Below, one piece after another: positions 1 through 8,171 of a stretch of DNA of 64,000 nucleotides. Each line of letters begins with the position of its first letter. Position 1 is the first letter of the stretch. The notes beneath the pieces are model-generated. The model had not been told where the DNA came from and ran no database searches. It worked only from the letters and a program-made list of their open reading frames with translations. This DNA is from Gymnodinialimonas sp. 57CJ19 (GTDB taxonomy: Bacteria > Pseudomonadota > Alphaproteobacteria > Rhodobacterales > Rhodobacteraceae). Location: contig NZ_CP151587.1 of the NCBI RefSeq assembly GCF_038396845.1, positions 2,826,001 to 2,890,000 on the forward strand, given 5' to 3'. The translations under genes were made by a program, and so were the position numbers.

Positions 1-134
1 CGTGGTACGACCCGCGCCTACAGGACTTCAACGTGGTCTATGCGGCCGCGGGCACGCCGCGCCATATCTTCGCGATTGCGCCGCAGACGTTGGTTGATCT
101 GGCGGGCGCTGAGGCGGCGGATTTCACGGGTTAA
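1..134 (+). CDS. C-terminal end of an unidentified protein (5' truncated)
   Basis: An open frame enters from the left edge (first full codon at position 3) and ends with TAA at 132-134, giving about 43 residues that include GTPRHIFAIAPQTL. Codon use is typical of the neighbours, with G/C in third positions, so it looks like a real gene end. I do not recognise the family from this tail, and no function is proposed. It converges on lpxB, whose stop lies 25 bases away. Confidence 0.55.
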   Translation, partial: WYDPRLQDFNVVYAAAGTPRHIFAIAPQTLVDLAGAEAADFTG

Positions 135-158
135 CGCCGTCAGGGAAGGTTAACGGCG
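135..158. terminator. Weak inverted repeat between convergent genes
   Basis: CGCCGT (135-140) pairs with ACGGCG (153-158) across a 12-base loop, in the short gap between the left-edge gene and lpxB. GTTAAC occurs in both halves. There is no clear T-run, so termination is only a guess. Confidence 0.25.
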
Positions 159-159
159 C

Positions 160-1302
160 TCAGGTTTGACCGCCTTCAGGATAGACCACCTTCAGAATAG
201 ACCGAGCGGCCCGGATACCGGGCGCCTCCTGTCCCCGCCCCAGCCGTTCCATCGTCAACGCCATGGCGGCCTCTTGCCCGCTGTCGCCTTGCAAGATCGC
301 CTGTAGCCCCGCGCGAATGGCGTCGGGTTTGCAGTCCTCGGCGAGGAATTCAGGCACGACGCGGGTTTCCGACACCAGATTAACCAAGGTTACGGTATCT
401 ATCTGGATCGCGCGCTTCATGATTGCGCGCGTCAGCCAGTTCATGTCGTAGGCGATCACCATGGGCGTGCCATTGGCGGCGAGTTCCAACGACACGGTGC
501 CGGACGCCGCAAGCGCCCCATCGGCGCAGGCAAAGGCGGCGCGTTTTTGCACGGCGTCCGAGGCATCCACCAAGATCGGCGGCTGTGTCCAATCCCCTGT
601 CATCTGCTCGACCGTGGCGCGGGTATGGGGCAACGTGGGCAATACCAACGAGGCGTTAACGCCGTTAAGGGCTTGGCCGAACACCGGCACCAGCCGCGAC
701 ACTTCCGACCCACGAGACCCGGGCAGGACCAGCACCACAGGACCCTCCGAAAGCCCATGGGCGCTGCGAAACGCAGACACTTCCGCCGCTGTCGCCAATG
801 GCTCGGAAACGACCGGATGGCCGACGAAATCGCAGCTCATGCCCGCCGCTTCCATATAAGGTGGCTCGAACGGCAATAGCGCCAGAACATGGTCGATCAC
901 TCGGGCCATCTTGGTCGCCCGCTTGGGACGCCACGCCCATACCGAAGGGGCAACGTAGTGGATCGTCTTGAGCGAGGGATTGGCGGCACGGGCCAGTTTG
1001 GCCACGCGCAGGCCGAAGTCCGGGCTGTCGATGGTGACCAATGCCTCCGCTTCAGAGGCGGCCACCGCGCGGGCCGTCTCGGCGATGCGGCGCTTGAGGT
1101 GGCGGTACTTCGGCAAAATCTCGGCGATGCCCATCACGGCGAGTTCTTCATAGGGGAACAGCGACGCCATGCCTTGGGCTGCCATCATCGGGCCGCCGAC
1201 GCCCATAGCCGCCACCGCCACGTCGATATCAGCGAAGCCCTGCAACATTGCGCCGCCAAGGCGGTCGCCCGAGGGCTCTCCGGCGACAAGGAACAGTTTC
1301 AA
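160..1302 (-). CDS. lpxB: Lipid-A-disaccharide synthase LpxB
   Basis: Glycosyltransferase (GT19) that joins UDP-2,3-diacylglucosamine to lipid X to make lipid A disaccharide at the inner face of the cytoplasmic membrane. The 380-residue length is normal for the family. The start carries the family signature VAGEPSGD (residues 6-13). APSVWAWRP lies near 118-126, and the nucleotide-sugar region GSRGSE at 195-200. It is the last gene of the lpxA-lpxI-lpxB run, and its ATG overlaps the lpxI stop by four bases, suggesting translational coupling. One copy of the 13-bp motif TTAACGCCGTTAA lies inside the gene at 656-668, where it encodes LNGVN. Confidence 0.95.
   Translation of the reverse strand: MKLFLVAGEPSGDRLGGAMLQGFADIDVAVAAMGVGGPMMAAQGMASLFPYEELAVMGIAEILPKYRHLKRRIAETARAVAASEAEALVTIDSPDFGLRVAKLARAANPSLKTIHYVAPSVWAWRPKRATKMARVIDHVLALLPFEPPYMEAAGMSCDFVGHPVVSEPLATAAEVSAFRSAHGLSEGPVVLVLPGSRGSEVSRLVPVFGQALNGVNASLVLPTLPHTRATVEQMTGDWTQPPILVDASDAVQKRAAFACADGALAASGTVSLELAANGTPMVIAYDMNWLTRAIMKRAIQIDTVTLVNLVSETRVVPEFLAEDCKPDAIRAGLQAILQGDSGQEAAMALTMERLGRGQEAPGIRAARSILKVVYPEGGQT
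656..668 (+). repeat. TTAACGCCGTTAA motif, copy 1
   Basis: Exact 13-mer, palindromic except for the central base, lying inside lpxB. Four other exact copies occur in the window at 6517, 23031, 40287 and a fifth orientation-matched set is completed by this one; see the other entries. The role is unknown. Confidence 0.6.
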
Positions 1303-2066
1303 GGGCCTGCCCGAAGGCTAACACCGGTCTCGGCGCAGGCCTTGAGGATCGCGTCACGGTCCAAAAGCAGCACGTTTTCGGCGGCAATCTCGACCCCGGC
1401 AAGACCCGCGGCGGCGGCGTTGTGGATCGTGTTGGAGCCAATGGCGGGCATATCGACCCGCAAGTCCTGGCCCAGTTTGGGGCGTTTTACCAACACCCCG
1501 CGCGATCCCGGCATGGTGCGGCCGACGAAGTCCAACATCACATCGGTGCCTTGCAGGGTTTCCACCCCAATCACCTGCCCCCGCGCCACGACAACGCCCT
1601 GACCCACATCGTGCGGCCCCAACGCGTCGAGCACGGCACGGCCCCGCGCGGCATCCCTGTCAGACATCTCTTCACCTGCCAAAAGCCCCACCGGGGCGAC
1701 CAGATCGGGCCGGATATCCTTTGCCCCGACAACCTTGAAACCCGCGCCCTCGATCACGTCGATTACGGCGCGCAGAAGGGCGTCGTCGCCCTGCCCCATG
1801 GCCTTCATGATCAGCGGCATCTTTGATGCGGTCAGCGGGTCAAAGGCGACGGGGTCCAGCGGCGGACGCGACATGGCGCCTGCAAGACAGACCTCCGTGA
1901 CATCGCGTTTTCGCAATTCATCGAACAAAAGCCCCATCTGCTCGAACCGCGCATCCACAGTGGGCACGACCGAGACCGGCATCCCCTTGAAACCCACCAC
2001 CTCGGCTGAGCCCGCTTCGAGCAGTAGCCTCGGCAAGGCCCCTTTTCCCGCTAAAATCGCACGCAT
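1299..2066 (-). CDS. lpxI: UDP-2,3-diacylglucosamine pyrophosphatase LpxI
   Basis: LpxI (former DUF1009) hydrolyses UDP-2,3-diacylglucosamine to lipid X and UMP. It replaces LpxH in alphaproteobacteria. The 255-residue product starts with RAILAGKGALPRLL and has the C-terminal DUF1009 region with KRPKLGQDLRVDMPAIG and LLLDRDAIL. Its position directly between lpxA and lpxB is the usual alphaproteobacterial place for lpxI and supports the call. It begins four bases after lpxA ends and overlaps lpxB by four bases. It is slightly shorter than many LpxI proteins, but both ends look complete. Confidence 0.92.
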   Translation of the reverse strand: MRAILAGKGALPRLLLEAGSAEVVGFKGMPVSVVPTVDARFEQMGLLFDELRKRDVTEVCLAGAMSRPPLDPVAFDPLTASKMPLIMKAMGQGDDALLRAVIDVIEGAGFKVVGAKDIRPDLVAPVGLLAGEEMSDRDAARGRAVLDALGPHDVGQGVVVARGQVIGVETLQGTDVMLDFVGRTMPGSRGVLVKRPKLGQDLRVDMPAIGSNTIHNAAAAGLAGVEIAAENVLLLDRDAILKACAETGVSLRAGP

Positions 2067-2070
2067 CAGT

Positions 2071-2877
2071 TTATTCCGGCGTCAGGAATGAGCGGTCGCT
2101 GTCGCCCATTACAAAATCAACGATCTCGCGGACGTAGGTGCTGTCGATTTCCTCGCTCTCGCCAAGGCGGCGGGCGCGTTCCTGAAAACTGGTCCCCTCG
2201 CCCTGCTTCAACGCCTGCAACGCGGCCCGCAAGGCGGTGATATCCGCCTTCGCGACGCCCGACCGCTTCAACCCCACAAGGTTCAAACCGTCCAATTTTC
2301 CACGCGGCCCCTGCACAAGACCGTAGGGAATGACATCATTGGTGACCATGGTGACCGCGCCAATGATCGCGCCGTGGCCAATCCGCACGAACTGATGCAC
2401 ACCGGACAATCCGCCGATAATCACGTCATTTCCGACCACACAATGCCCCGCCAGTGCGGCAGAGTTCACCATGATGACCCGGTCCCCCACGATGCAATCA
2501 TGGGCCACATGGGCATTGGCGAGGAACAGGCCGTCGTCGCCCACACGGGTTACGCCGCCGCCGCCTTCGGTGCCGGTGTTCATCGTCACGCCTTCGCGGA
2601 TGCGGTTGCGTTTGCCGACGATCAGGCGCGTGCGTTCGCCGCCGAATTTCTTGTCCTGGGGGATCTCGCCAATGTTGCAGAACGGAAAGATCTCGCAGTC
2701 ATCGCCGATTTCCGTCCAGCCCGTGACGATCGCGTGAGATTTCATCACCACACCCGCCCCAAGGGTCACCTCGGGGCCGACCACGCAAAACGGGCCGATC
2801 TGACAGCCCGCCCCGATGGTCGCGCCGTCCTCGATCACCGCGCTGGGGTGGATGTTGGCGCTGGCGTCGATGGCCAT
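2071..2877 (-). CDS. lpxA: Acyl-ACP--UDP-N-acetylglucosamine O-acyltransferase LpxA
   Basis: First enzyme of lipid A synthesis; it transfers a 3-hydroxyacyl chain from acyl carrier protein to UDP-GlcNAc. The 268 residues show left-handed beta-helix hexapeptide repeats over roughly the first 190 positions (for example IHPSAVIEDGATIGAGCQIG). The catalytic-histidine motif NAHVAHDC puts the expected general base at His126, and a helical tail follows. It directly abuts fabZ upstream (no spacer) and is followed by lpxI four bases downstream, so it is clearly part of one transcription unit. Confidence 0.96.
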   Translation of the reverse strand: MAIDASANIHPSAVIEDGATIGAGCQIGPFCVVGPEVTLGAGVVMKSHAIVTGWTEIGDDCEIFPFCNIGEIPQDKKFGGERTRLIVGKRNRIREGVTMNTGTEGGGGVTRVGDDGLFLANAHVAHDCIVGDRVIMVNSAALAGHCVVGNDVIIGGLSGVHQFVRIGHGAIIGAVTMVTNDVIPYGLVQGPRGKLDGLNLVGLKRSGVAKADITALRAALQALKQGEGTSFQERARRLGESEEIDSTYVREIVDFVMGDSDRSFLTPE

Positions 2878-3351
2878 TTAGCTCGCCTCCGAGGGGATAT
2901 CCATCATCGCGGTGAAGGCGCATTCGCAGGCCAGTTCGCCCTCAACCGTGGCGCGGCCCGCGAATTTCCATACCTTCGCGCCGGCTTTGCCCCGGGTGGC
3001 TTCAACGTGCAGCTCCAGCACGTCGCCGGGCACCACCTTGCGGCGGAATTTGCACGCGTCGATGCCCATGAAGTAGACGAGGAAGTTCTTGTCCGCCAAA
3101 TCGGCCGACACGCCCACCATCACGGCAGCGGTTTGGGCCATCGCCTCGATGATGGTGACGCCGGGCATGATCGGCACGCCGGGGAAGTGGCCTTGGAAAT
3201 GCGGCTCGTTCACCGTGACGTTCTTGAGGCCCACAGCGGATTGAAACGGCACGATATCCCGCACCCGGTCCACCAGAAGAAACGGATAGCGGTGGGGCAA
3301 GATCCGTTGGATCAGGTCGATGTCGGCGGTGGTTTGAACGTCGGCCGTCAT
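2878..3351 (-). CDS. fabZ: (3R)-hydroxymyristoyl-ACP dehydratase FabZ
   Basis: Hot-dog-fold dehydratase acting on 3-hydroxyacyl-ACP in fatty-acid elongation. It shares substrate with lpxA, which follows with no gap. The 157 residues include the [13 protein letters not shown] motif near the N terminus. The active-site stretch [12 protein letters not shown] has His55, with the partner Glu69 in IIEAMAQ. The spacer to ompH upstream is 66 bases. No lpxD lies between ompH and fabZ, unlike many proteobacterial clusters (see findings). Confidence 0.96.
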   Translation of the reverse strand: MTADVQTTADIDLIQRILPHRYPFLLVDRVRDIVPFQSAVGLKNVTVNEPHFQGHFPGVPIMPGVTIIEAMAQTAAVMVGVSADLADKNFLVYFMGIDACKFRRKVVPGDVLELHVEATRGKAGAKVWKFAGRATVEGELACECAFTAMMDIPSEAS

Positions 3352-3417
3352 GGCGGGTCTCCCGAAAGTTTTGTTGAATGACGCCTAGCAACTCCGCTCG
3401 GCTACGGCAAGAAGCGG

Positions 3418-4014
3418 CTATTGCTCGTCTGGGGTAACGCCGGGCAGGGAAATCAGCGGGTCTTCCCCCCCATCCCCCAAGGCCTCATCAATGGCGACGA
3501 TGGCGGCGTCGGTGACGTCGACCGACCCCGCCGAGAGCAGAACCGTGCGACTATCCAGCAAGACCGCGGCCCCGCGGGCCTGAACAATCTCCAGAAGCAC
3601 GGGGAAGGTTTCCTCGAAGAAGCGCTGTTGGGCGGCCTCGGACTGGGTCTGGATATCTCGGCTCTTAGCATCTTGCGCGGCCCGGATCGCCACGACGCGG
3701 CTATCGAATTCATCGGCCAGAACGCGGAAATCTTCGGGCGACATCAAGGGGCGTCGCTCGGTCAGGTCCAGTTCTTCCTCGGTAAGCTGGCTTTCGATTT
3801 GCCGGTTTTCGGCAGCCAGCGCCCGCGACGCGGCATCCAGTTCTTGCTGAATGCGCTGCCCAAATTCGGTCTGGGTCAGGAGCCGGTCCTGATTGAGCAC
3901 AAGGATCGACGCGGCCGGCGGCGCAAGGGTCTGCGCCGACCCCACCGGGGCCGAGACGGCAAGCGCCGCCAACCCAAGGGCGGCGGCGCGAAGCATTGGG
4001 CATAACCTAGGCAT
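3418..4014 (-). CDS. OmpH/Skp-family periplasmic chaperone
   Basis: Skp/OmpH-type chaperone expected to hold unfolded outer-membrane proteins in the periplasm for BamA, whose gene lies five bases upstream. The 198-residue product has a signal peptide (hydrophobic GLAALAVSAPVGSAQ, cleavage near residue 27). A conserved LVLNQDRLLTQTEFG-type segment follows, then a long charged helical stretch (about residues 55-135) rich in Glu, Arg and Ala that fits the Skp coiled-coil tentacles. The start could also be Met7 (3996), which has a better-placed AGG upstream. Sequence conservation in this family is low, so the call rests mainly on context and architecture. Confidence 0.85.
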   Translation of the reverse strand: MPRLCPMLRAAALGLAALAVSAPVGSAQTLAPPAASILVLNQDRLLTQTEFGQRIQQELDAASRALAAENRQIESQLTEEELDLTERRPLMSPEDFRVLADEFDSRVVAIRAAQDAKSRDIQTQSEAAQQRFFEETFPVLLEIVQARGAAVLLDSRTVLLSAGSVDVTDAAIVAIDEALGDGGEDPLISLPGVTPDEQ

Positions 4015-4019
4015 GGCGG

Positions 4020-6338
4020 TTAGAAACGCGCCTCGACCGTGAAGTCAAAGGCCCGGGTGCGATCGTAATCCTCGTACTGCAAGGGGTGCGAGAAGTTGAA
4101 CCGTAGCGGGCCAAGGGCCGTGTCCCAGAAGACCGACACACCAACCACCGAGCGCAGCGCGAAGCTGTCGTCTACCGTGCCGCCGGTGCCCGCCGTATCA
4201 TCCAATCCCCAGACGGAGCCGACGTCAAAGAACGCGCCGCCGGATATCCCGTATTCCTCTGGCAGACCGAGGGGGAACGCCGCCTCAAACCGAGCCACGG
4301 CGAAGTAGTTACCGCCAAGGGCGTTCTGGTTGTTCGCGTTAATGTCCCGTGGCCCGATGCCGCCGCTTTCAAAGCCGCGAATTTGACGGGAGTTCAGGCT
4401 GAACCGGTTGGCCAGACGTGTGCCGCCGTCCAAGGCATTGATCGCGCCGCCTTCAAACGTGGCGCGCAGGGTAACTTCTTCCCGAGCGACCCGCGTTTCC
4501 GCCTGAGCGCGCACTTGCGTGCGCAGGAACTCGGTATCGCCGCCCAAGCCAGCGTATTCGCCGGTGAAGGCCAAGGAGACGCCCGCGTTGGGATTCAGGC
4601 CCGTGTCGCGGTTGTCGAAGCTATAGGTGAAGCCTACGCGAGAGGTGTCTGCTTCGTCGGCCTCCCGAACCAAAATGGCGGAGTCAGCGGCAGGGTCATA
4701 CCCCGAAGTCTCATCGTGGTCGTAGTTGTAGAACAGGGCCAAACGGCTGTTTTCGCTCAATGGGAAGGCCAAGCTCGTGCCGACGCCGTAGCGGGTATAT
4801 TCCGCGCTGGAATCGTCGTCTTCCGTGATCCCGTAATAGGCCGAGAACCCAAGGGCGAGGTCACGGCGCATGAACGCGGGTTCCGTGAAGGAGAAGTTGA
4901 ACGACTGCGACCCGTCGGTGGTGTTGAAGCCCAAGGCGACGGCTTGACCCCGGCCAAGGAAGTTCGTTTCCGAGAAGTTGACCGCAAGGCCAGCGCCCGA
5001 ATCTGTCGAATAGCTGGCCGAGAACCCGAGCGAGCCGGTTGGCTGCTCTTCCACGTCCACGTCCACGATCACTTGCTCGGGCGAGGTGCCTTGGCGACCG
5101 GCCACTTGCACGTCAGCGAAGAAGCCGGTGGCGCGGATGCGCTCGGCCGCGGCGCGGACTTGGCGGGCGTCCATCGGGTCGCCTTCCACCACGTCGAACT
5201 GACGGCGGATCACCCGGTCCAGAGTGGTCTGGTTGCCCTCAATGTCGATGCGCTCCACGAACACACGCTCGCCGCGGGAAATCACGAATTCCACGTTCAC
5301 GATCAGGTTTGCATCGTCGCGCACAAGGCGCGGCTCTACGCGGACAAACCGCAGGCCCTGATCCGAGGCAAGGTTCTCCATCCGTGTAATCACGTTGTCG
5401 ATCACGCGCGGGCTGTACCGCACCCCTTGGCGCACGTTGATGACGTTCTGGAAAACCGCAGCATCGGCACCGGGCATCTGCGACACGACCGAGACGTTGC
5501 CAATGCGATAGCTTTGGCCTTCGCGGATGTTGAAGGTCACGAAATACGCACCCCGGTCCCGGCTAAGTTCTGGCGTTACCGATTGAATGGCAAAGTCGAT
5601 GTAGCCGCGATCCTGATAGAAGTCGGTCAGCAGCTGACGGTCCAGGGCAATGCGATCTTGGATGAACGTGTCCGAGCGGATCAACGCGTGGAACAGGCCC
5701 GCTTGGGTCGATTCCAGAATTTGGCGCAGGCGACGGTCCGAGTAGTCACGGTTGCCGACAAAGGCGATGCGCTGCGTTTCCACAACGGACCCTTCGGAGA
5801 CTTCAAACACCAGATCAACGCGGTTCTCATCGCGGCGGATGATCTGCGGCGTTGCGGTGGCCGTCAGGCGGCCGGTCACGCGGTAGGCTTCGGCAATCGC
5901 GGCGGCGTCACGCTCGGCGGTGATCGGAGAGAACACGCGGCGCGGGGTGGATTCGAGGATGGCCAAAAGCTCATCATCATCCAGGCGGCGATTCCCTTCC
6001 ACCGCGATGCGGTTGATCGTCGGGTATTCCACGACCGAGATCACCAGCGTGTTGCCACGGGGCGAAACCTCGACCTCTTCGAACAGGCCCGAGTTCTGCA
6101 AGCGTTGCAAGGCGTCGTTCACCTGCCCTGCGGAAACGGTCGAGCCGGGCGCGATGCCCGCAACCTGAAGCACGGACGCGTCGTTGGTGCGGATGTTACC
6201 CTGCACGTCGAAGCTGTTGAATCGGAACGATTGCGCGTCAGCCGGAGCGGCGACAGCGACAAGCGAAAGCACGACGAATACGGGGGCAAGCAGCCGCCCC
6301 ACGTGTGACGTGAAGTGCGCAAAAGCACGAAGGACCAT
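4020..6338 (-). CDS. bamA: Outer-membrane protein assembly factor BamA
   Basis: Core of the BAM complex, which inserts beta-barrel proteins into the outer membrane. The 772-residue product starts at an ATG preceded by AAAGGGTGGG; a longer frame starting with TTG at 6359 is less likely. A signal peptide ends near ADAQ. About five POTRA repeats fill residues 30-410 (recurring VEGNRRLDD/IEGNQTTLD-like motifs), followed by a 16-strand barrel ending in the typical terminal Phe (VEARF). It is followed by ompH. Upstream, a terminator at 6484-6516 separates it from rseP, so bamA probably has its own promoter in 6339-6483. Confidence 0.96.
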   Translation of the reverse strand: MVLRAFAHFTSHVGRLLAPVFVVLSLVAVAAPADAQSFRFNSFDVQGNIRTNDASVLQVAGIAPGSTVSAGQVNDALQRLQNSGLFEEVEVSPRGNTLVISVVEYPTINRIAVEGNRRLDDDELLAILESTPRRVFSPITAERDAAAIAEAYRVTGRLTATATPQIIRRDENRVDLVFEVSEGSVVETQRIAFVGNRDYSDRRLRQILESTQAGLFHALIRSDTFIQDRIALDRQLLTDFYQDRGYIDFAIQSVTPELSRDRGAYFVTFNIREGQSYRIGNVSVVSQMPGADAAVFQNVINVRQGVRYSPRVIDNVITRMENLASDQGLRFVRVEPRLVRDDANLIVNVEFVISRGERVFVERIDIEGNQTTLDRVIRRQFDVVEGDPMDARQVRAAAERIRATGFFADVQVAGRQGTSPEQVIVDVDVEEQPTGSLGFSASYSTDSGAGLAVNFSETNFLGRGQAVALGFNTTDGSQSFNFSFTEPAFMRRDLALGFSAYYGITEDDDSSAEYTRYGVGTSLAFPLSENSRLALFYNYDHDETSGYDPAADSAILVREADEADTSRVGFTYSFDNRDTGLNPNAGVSLAFTGEYAGLGGDTEFLRTQVRAQAETRVAREEVTLRATFEGGAINALDGGTRLANRFSLNSRQIRGFESGGIGPRDINANNQNALGGNYFAVARFEAAFPLGLPEEYGISGGAFFDVGSVWGLDDTAGTGGTVDDSFALRSVVGVSVFWDTALGPLRFNFSHPLQYEDYDRTRAFDFTVEARF

Positions 6339-6483
6339 GGTATCCCACCCTTTGGTCAAAATAGCAGACAGGACGTGGGTATCGTGCGCCCGTCAGGTAG
6401 TCAAACCCCTGTGGGGGCATGGGTTGTGCCTTTTCAAAGGTTTGTAACAATCTGTGGCCTTCTCGACACGGGCCACACCATAC

Positions 6484-6516
6484 AAAAAAGGCGGTCGGCA
6501 ATTATATGCCGCCGCC
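6484..6516 (-). terminator. Rho-independent terminator upstream of bamA
   Basis: Read on the minus strand, a GC stem (6507-6516 with 6490-6500, one bulge, loop of six) is followed directly by six T (6489-6484). It would end the transcript coming from rseP and the 45-aa reading frame before bamA. Confidence 0.7.
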
Positions 6517-6529
6517 TTAACGCCGTTAA
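6517..6529 (+). repeat. TTAACGCCGTTAA motif, copy 2
   Basis: Exact 13-mer in the intergenic region, directly abutting the stem of the terminator at 6484-6516. It has the same orientation as the other four copies. Confidence 0.6.
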
Positions 6530-6548
6530 CTATTCGGTCTTGACCGCT

Positions 6549-6686
6549 TCAGAACGGGCCAGAGATCCGCAGGAGCCAGCCTGCAAGGGTCAGCGCGGCC
6601 ACGATCAGAAGCGGCGCAAGGAAACGGTCCGTGTTCAGCGACAAAAGCTGAGTCATTCCGCGGGTGCTGTTGGTGAGGTAACGCAT
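6549..6686 (-). CDS. Small single-span membrane protein, 45 aa, unknown
   Basis: A short frame, ATG at 6686 to TGA at 6549, with a GGAG ribosome-binding site about ten bases upstream. The product has a polar head (MRYLTNSTRGMTQLLS) and one hydrophobic stretch (FLAPLLIVAALTLAGWLL, about residues 22-39) with positive and polar flanks. A strong terminator begins 33 bases after its stop, as expected for a real transcript end. It sits between rseP and bamA, two genes usually close together in alphaproteobacteria. No function is proposed; a role at the envelope is only suggested by location. Confidence 0.5.
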   Translation of the reverse strand: MRYLTNSTRGMTQLLSLNTDRFLAPLLIVAALTLAGWLLRISGPF

Positions 6687-6839
6687 GATAACCGGCTCCG
6701 TCTGATTTCGTTACCGTCAATATCCGGTCCAAATGTGGCCATACCTTGTTCCCCCCGGGGAGTTTTAAAGGTTCCTTTACCCACTCCTCCCTGCCCCGCC
6801 GGTGGCGATGCAGGAAATAAACACTGGGCAATCAGCGCC

Positions 6840-8171
6840 TTAGGGGCAGAAGATGTCGTTGGTCAGCGCAAACGCCATCAGCGACAGCAACAGCACAAGA
6901 CCCACCATCATGAACACCTTCAGCACCTTGTCCGAAGGGGGCTTGCCCGCCACCGCCTCATAGGCGTGGAAAACAAGGTGGCCGCCATCCAGCACCGGGA
7001 TCGGGAACAGGTTAAGCAGGCCCACGGCGGTGGACAGCACGGCAATGAACCAGATGAAGTTGTCCAAGCCTTGGGACGCCGCCGCCCCGGAGGTTTCCGC
7101 AATCCCCAGGGGGCCTTGCAGGTTACAGGTCGAAATCGCGCCGGTGATGATGTGCTTGAGGCCCGACAAAGACGAATTAACCACGAACCACGTCTGACGC
7201 GCCCCCGATGTAAGTGCATCCCAGGGGCCGACGGACACTGTTTCAGGCTCAAAAATCAGGCCCCCGGTAATGCCGATCAGCCAGCGGGTCTCGAACGTGC
7301 CCTCTGCGGTGGGCAGATCGGTGGAGCGCGGCGCAAGGGTCAGCTCCAGCATGTCGCCGTCGCGCCAAACGCTCAGGTCCAGTTCCGTCCCTTCCGAGGC
7401 ATCCACCGCGTCGCGCAGTTGAGAGAAACCATAAATCGGCGCGCCGTCCACCGACATGATCACATCGCCCTCGGCAATGCCCGCCGCGATAGCCGCCGAT
7501 TGCGGCGCCACTGATCCGACGATGGGCAGAAGCGGGAACGCGGCTTCGACCTGCATCGGGGCGTCATCGCGCACGATATCGTAAGTCACCGTCTGCTGTG
7601 GATCGAGAGAGCGGCTCAGCTCGTAGACATCGGTCAAAGAGCCAACAGGCTCCCCTTCAATCGCGGTAATCAGATCGCCCTGCTCCAGCACCGAAATCTG
7701 TTCGGGCACGGGGATGAGGCCTCCGACAATCGCCTCATCGGCGGCGCGGCCATTGACCAACAGCACGCCAGCAAAGATCAGGATCGACAGGATAAAGTTG
7801 AAGATCGGCCCCGCCGCCACGGTGGCAGCCCGGGCCCAAAGGGGCGCGCCGGGCATGGTGCGACGACGCTCCGCCGCGTCCATCTCGCCCAATGCTTCAC
7901 CATCAGCCCCGGCTGACGCCGCATTGGCATCGCCCAGAAATTTCACGTAACCGCCAAAGGGCAGCGCCGCCAACTGCCAGCGCGTGCCGTGCTGGTCCAC
8001 GCCCGACCACAACACAGGTCCGAACCCGATCGAGAACACCTCGGCATGGATGCCCGACCAGCGGCCCACGATGTAGTGACCATATTCGTGGATCGCCACG
8101 ATGATCGACAGGGCCGCAACAAAGGCCAGAAGGGTGAAACCGAAGTTGCCGAAAGCGGGGAGGAATTCCAT
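6840..8171 (-). CDS. rseP: RIP metalloprotease RseP (site-2 protease)
   Basis: Intramembrane zinc protease that cleaves anti-sigma factors or signal-peptide remnants in the inner membrane. The 443 residues carry the zinc motif HEYGH at 28-32 inside the first transmembrane helix. Periplasmic PDZ-like domains follow (about 115-310; GDVIMSVDGAPIYGFSQL is PDZ-type). The second metal-ligand region NLFPIPVLDGGHL lies near residue 390, and the last membrane helix is at the C terminus. The start ATG shares one base with the dxr stop. The gene is the usual neighbour of dxr and bamA. Confidence 0.95.
   Translation of the reverse strand: MEFLPAFGNFGFTLLAFVAALSIIVAIHEYGHYIVGRWSGIHAEVFSIGFGPVLWSGVDQHGTRWQLAALPFGGYVKFLGDANAASAGADGEALGEMDAAERRRTMPGAPLWARAATVAAGPIFNFILSILIFAGVLLVNGRAADEAIVGGLIPVPEQISVLEQGDLITAIEGEPVGSLTDVYELSRSLDPQQTVTYDIVRDDAPMQVEAAFPLLPIVGSVAPQSAAIAAGIAEGDVIMSVDGAPIYGFSQLRDAVDASEGTELDLSVWRDGDMLELTLAPRSTDLPTAEGTFETRWLIGITGGLIFEPETVSVGPWDALTSGARQTWFVVNSSLSGLKHIITGAISTCNLQGPLGIAETSGAAASQGLDNFIWFIAVLSTAVGLLNLFPIPVLDGGHLVFHAYEAVAGKPPSDKVLKVFMMVGLVLLLSLMAFALTNDIFCP

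Noticed and set aside
656..668. TTAACGCCGTTAA as a CtrA site
   Set aside because: The half-sites are five bases apart rather than seven, and several copies lie within genes.
6740..6800. GGAAC words before the 45-aa gene as an EcfG general-stress promoter
   Set aside because: No matching CGTT -10 element at the required 16-17 base distance.
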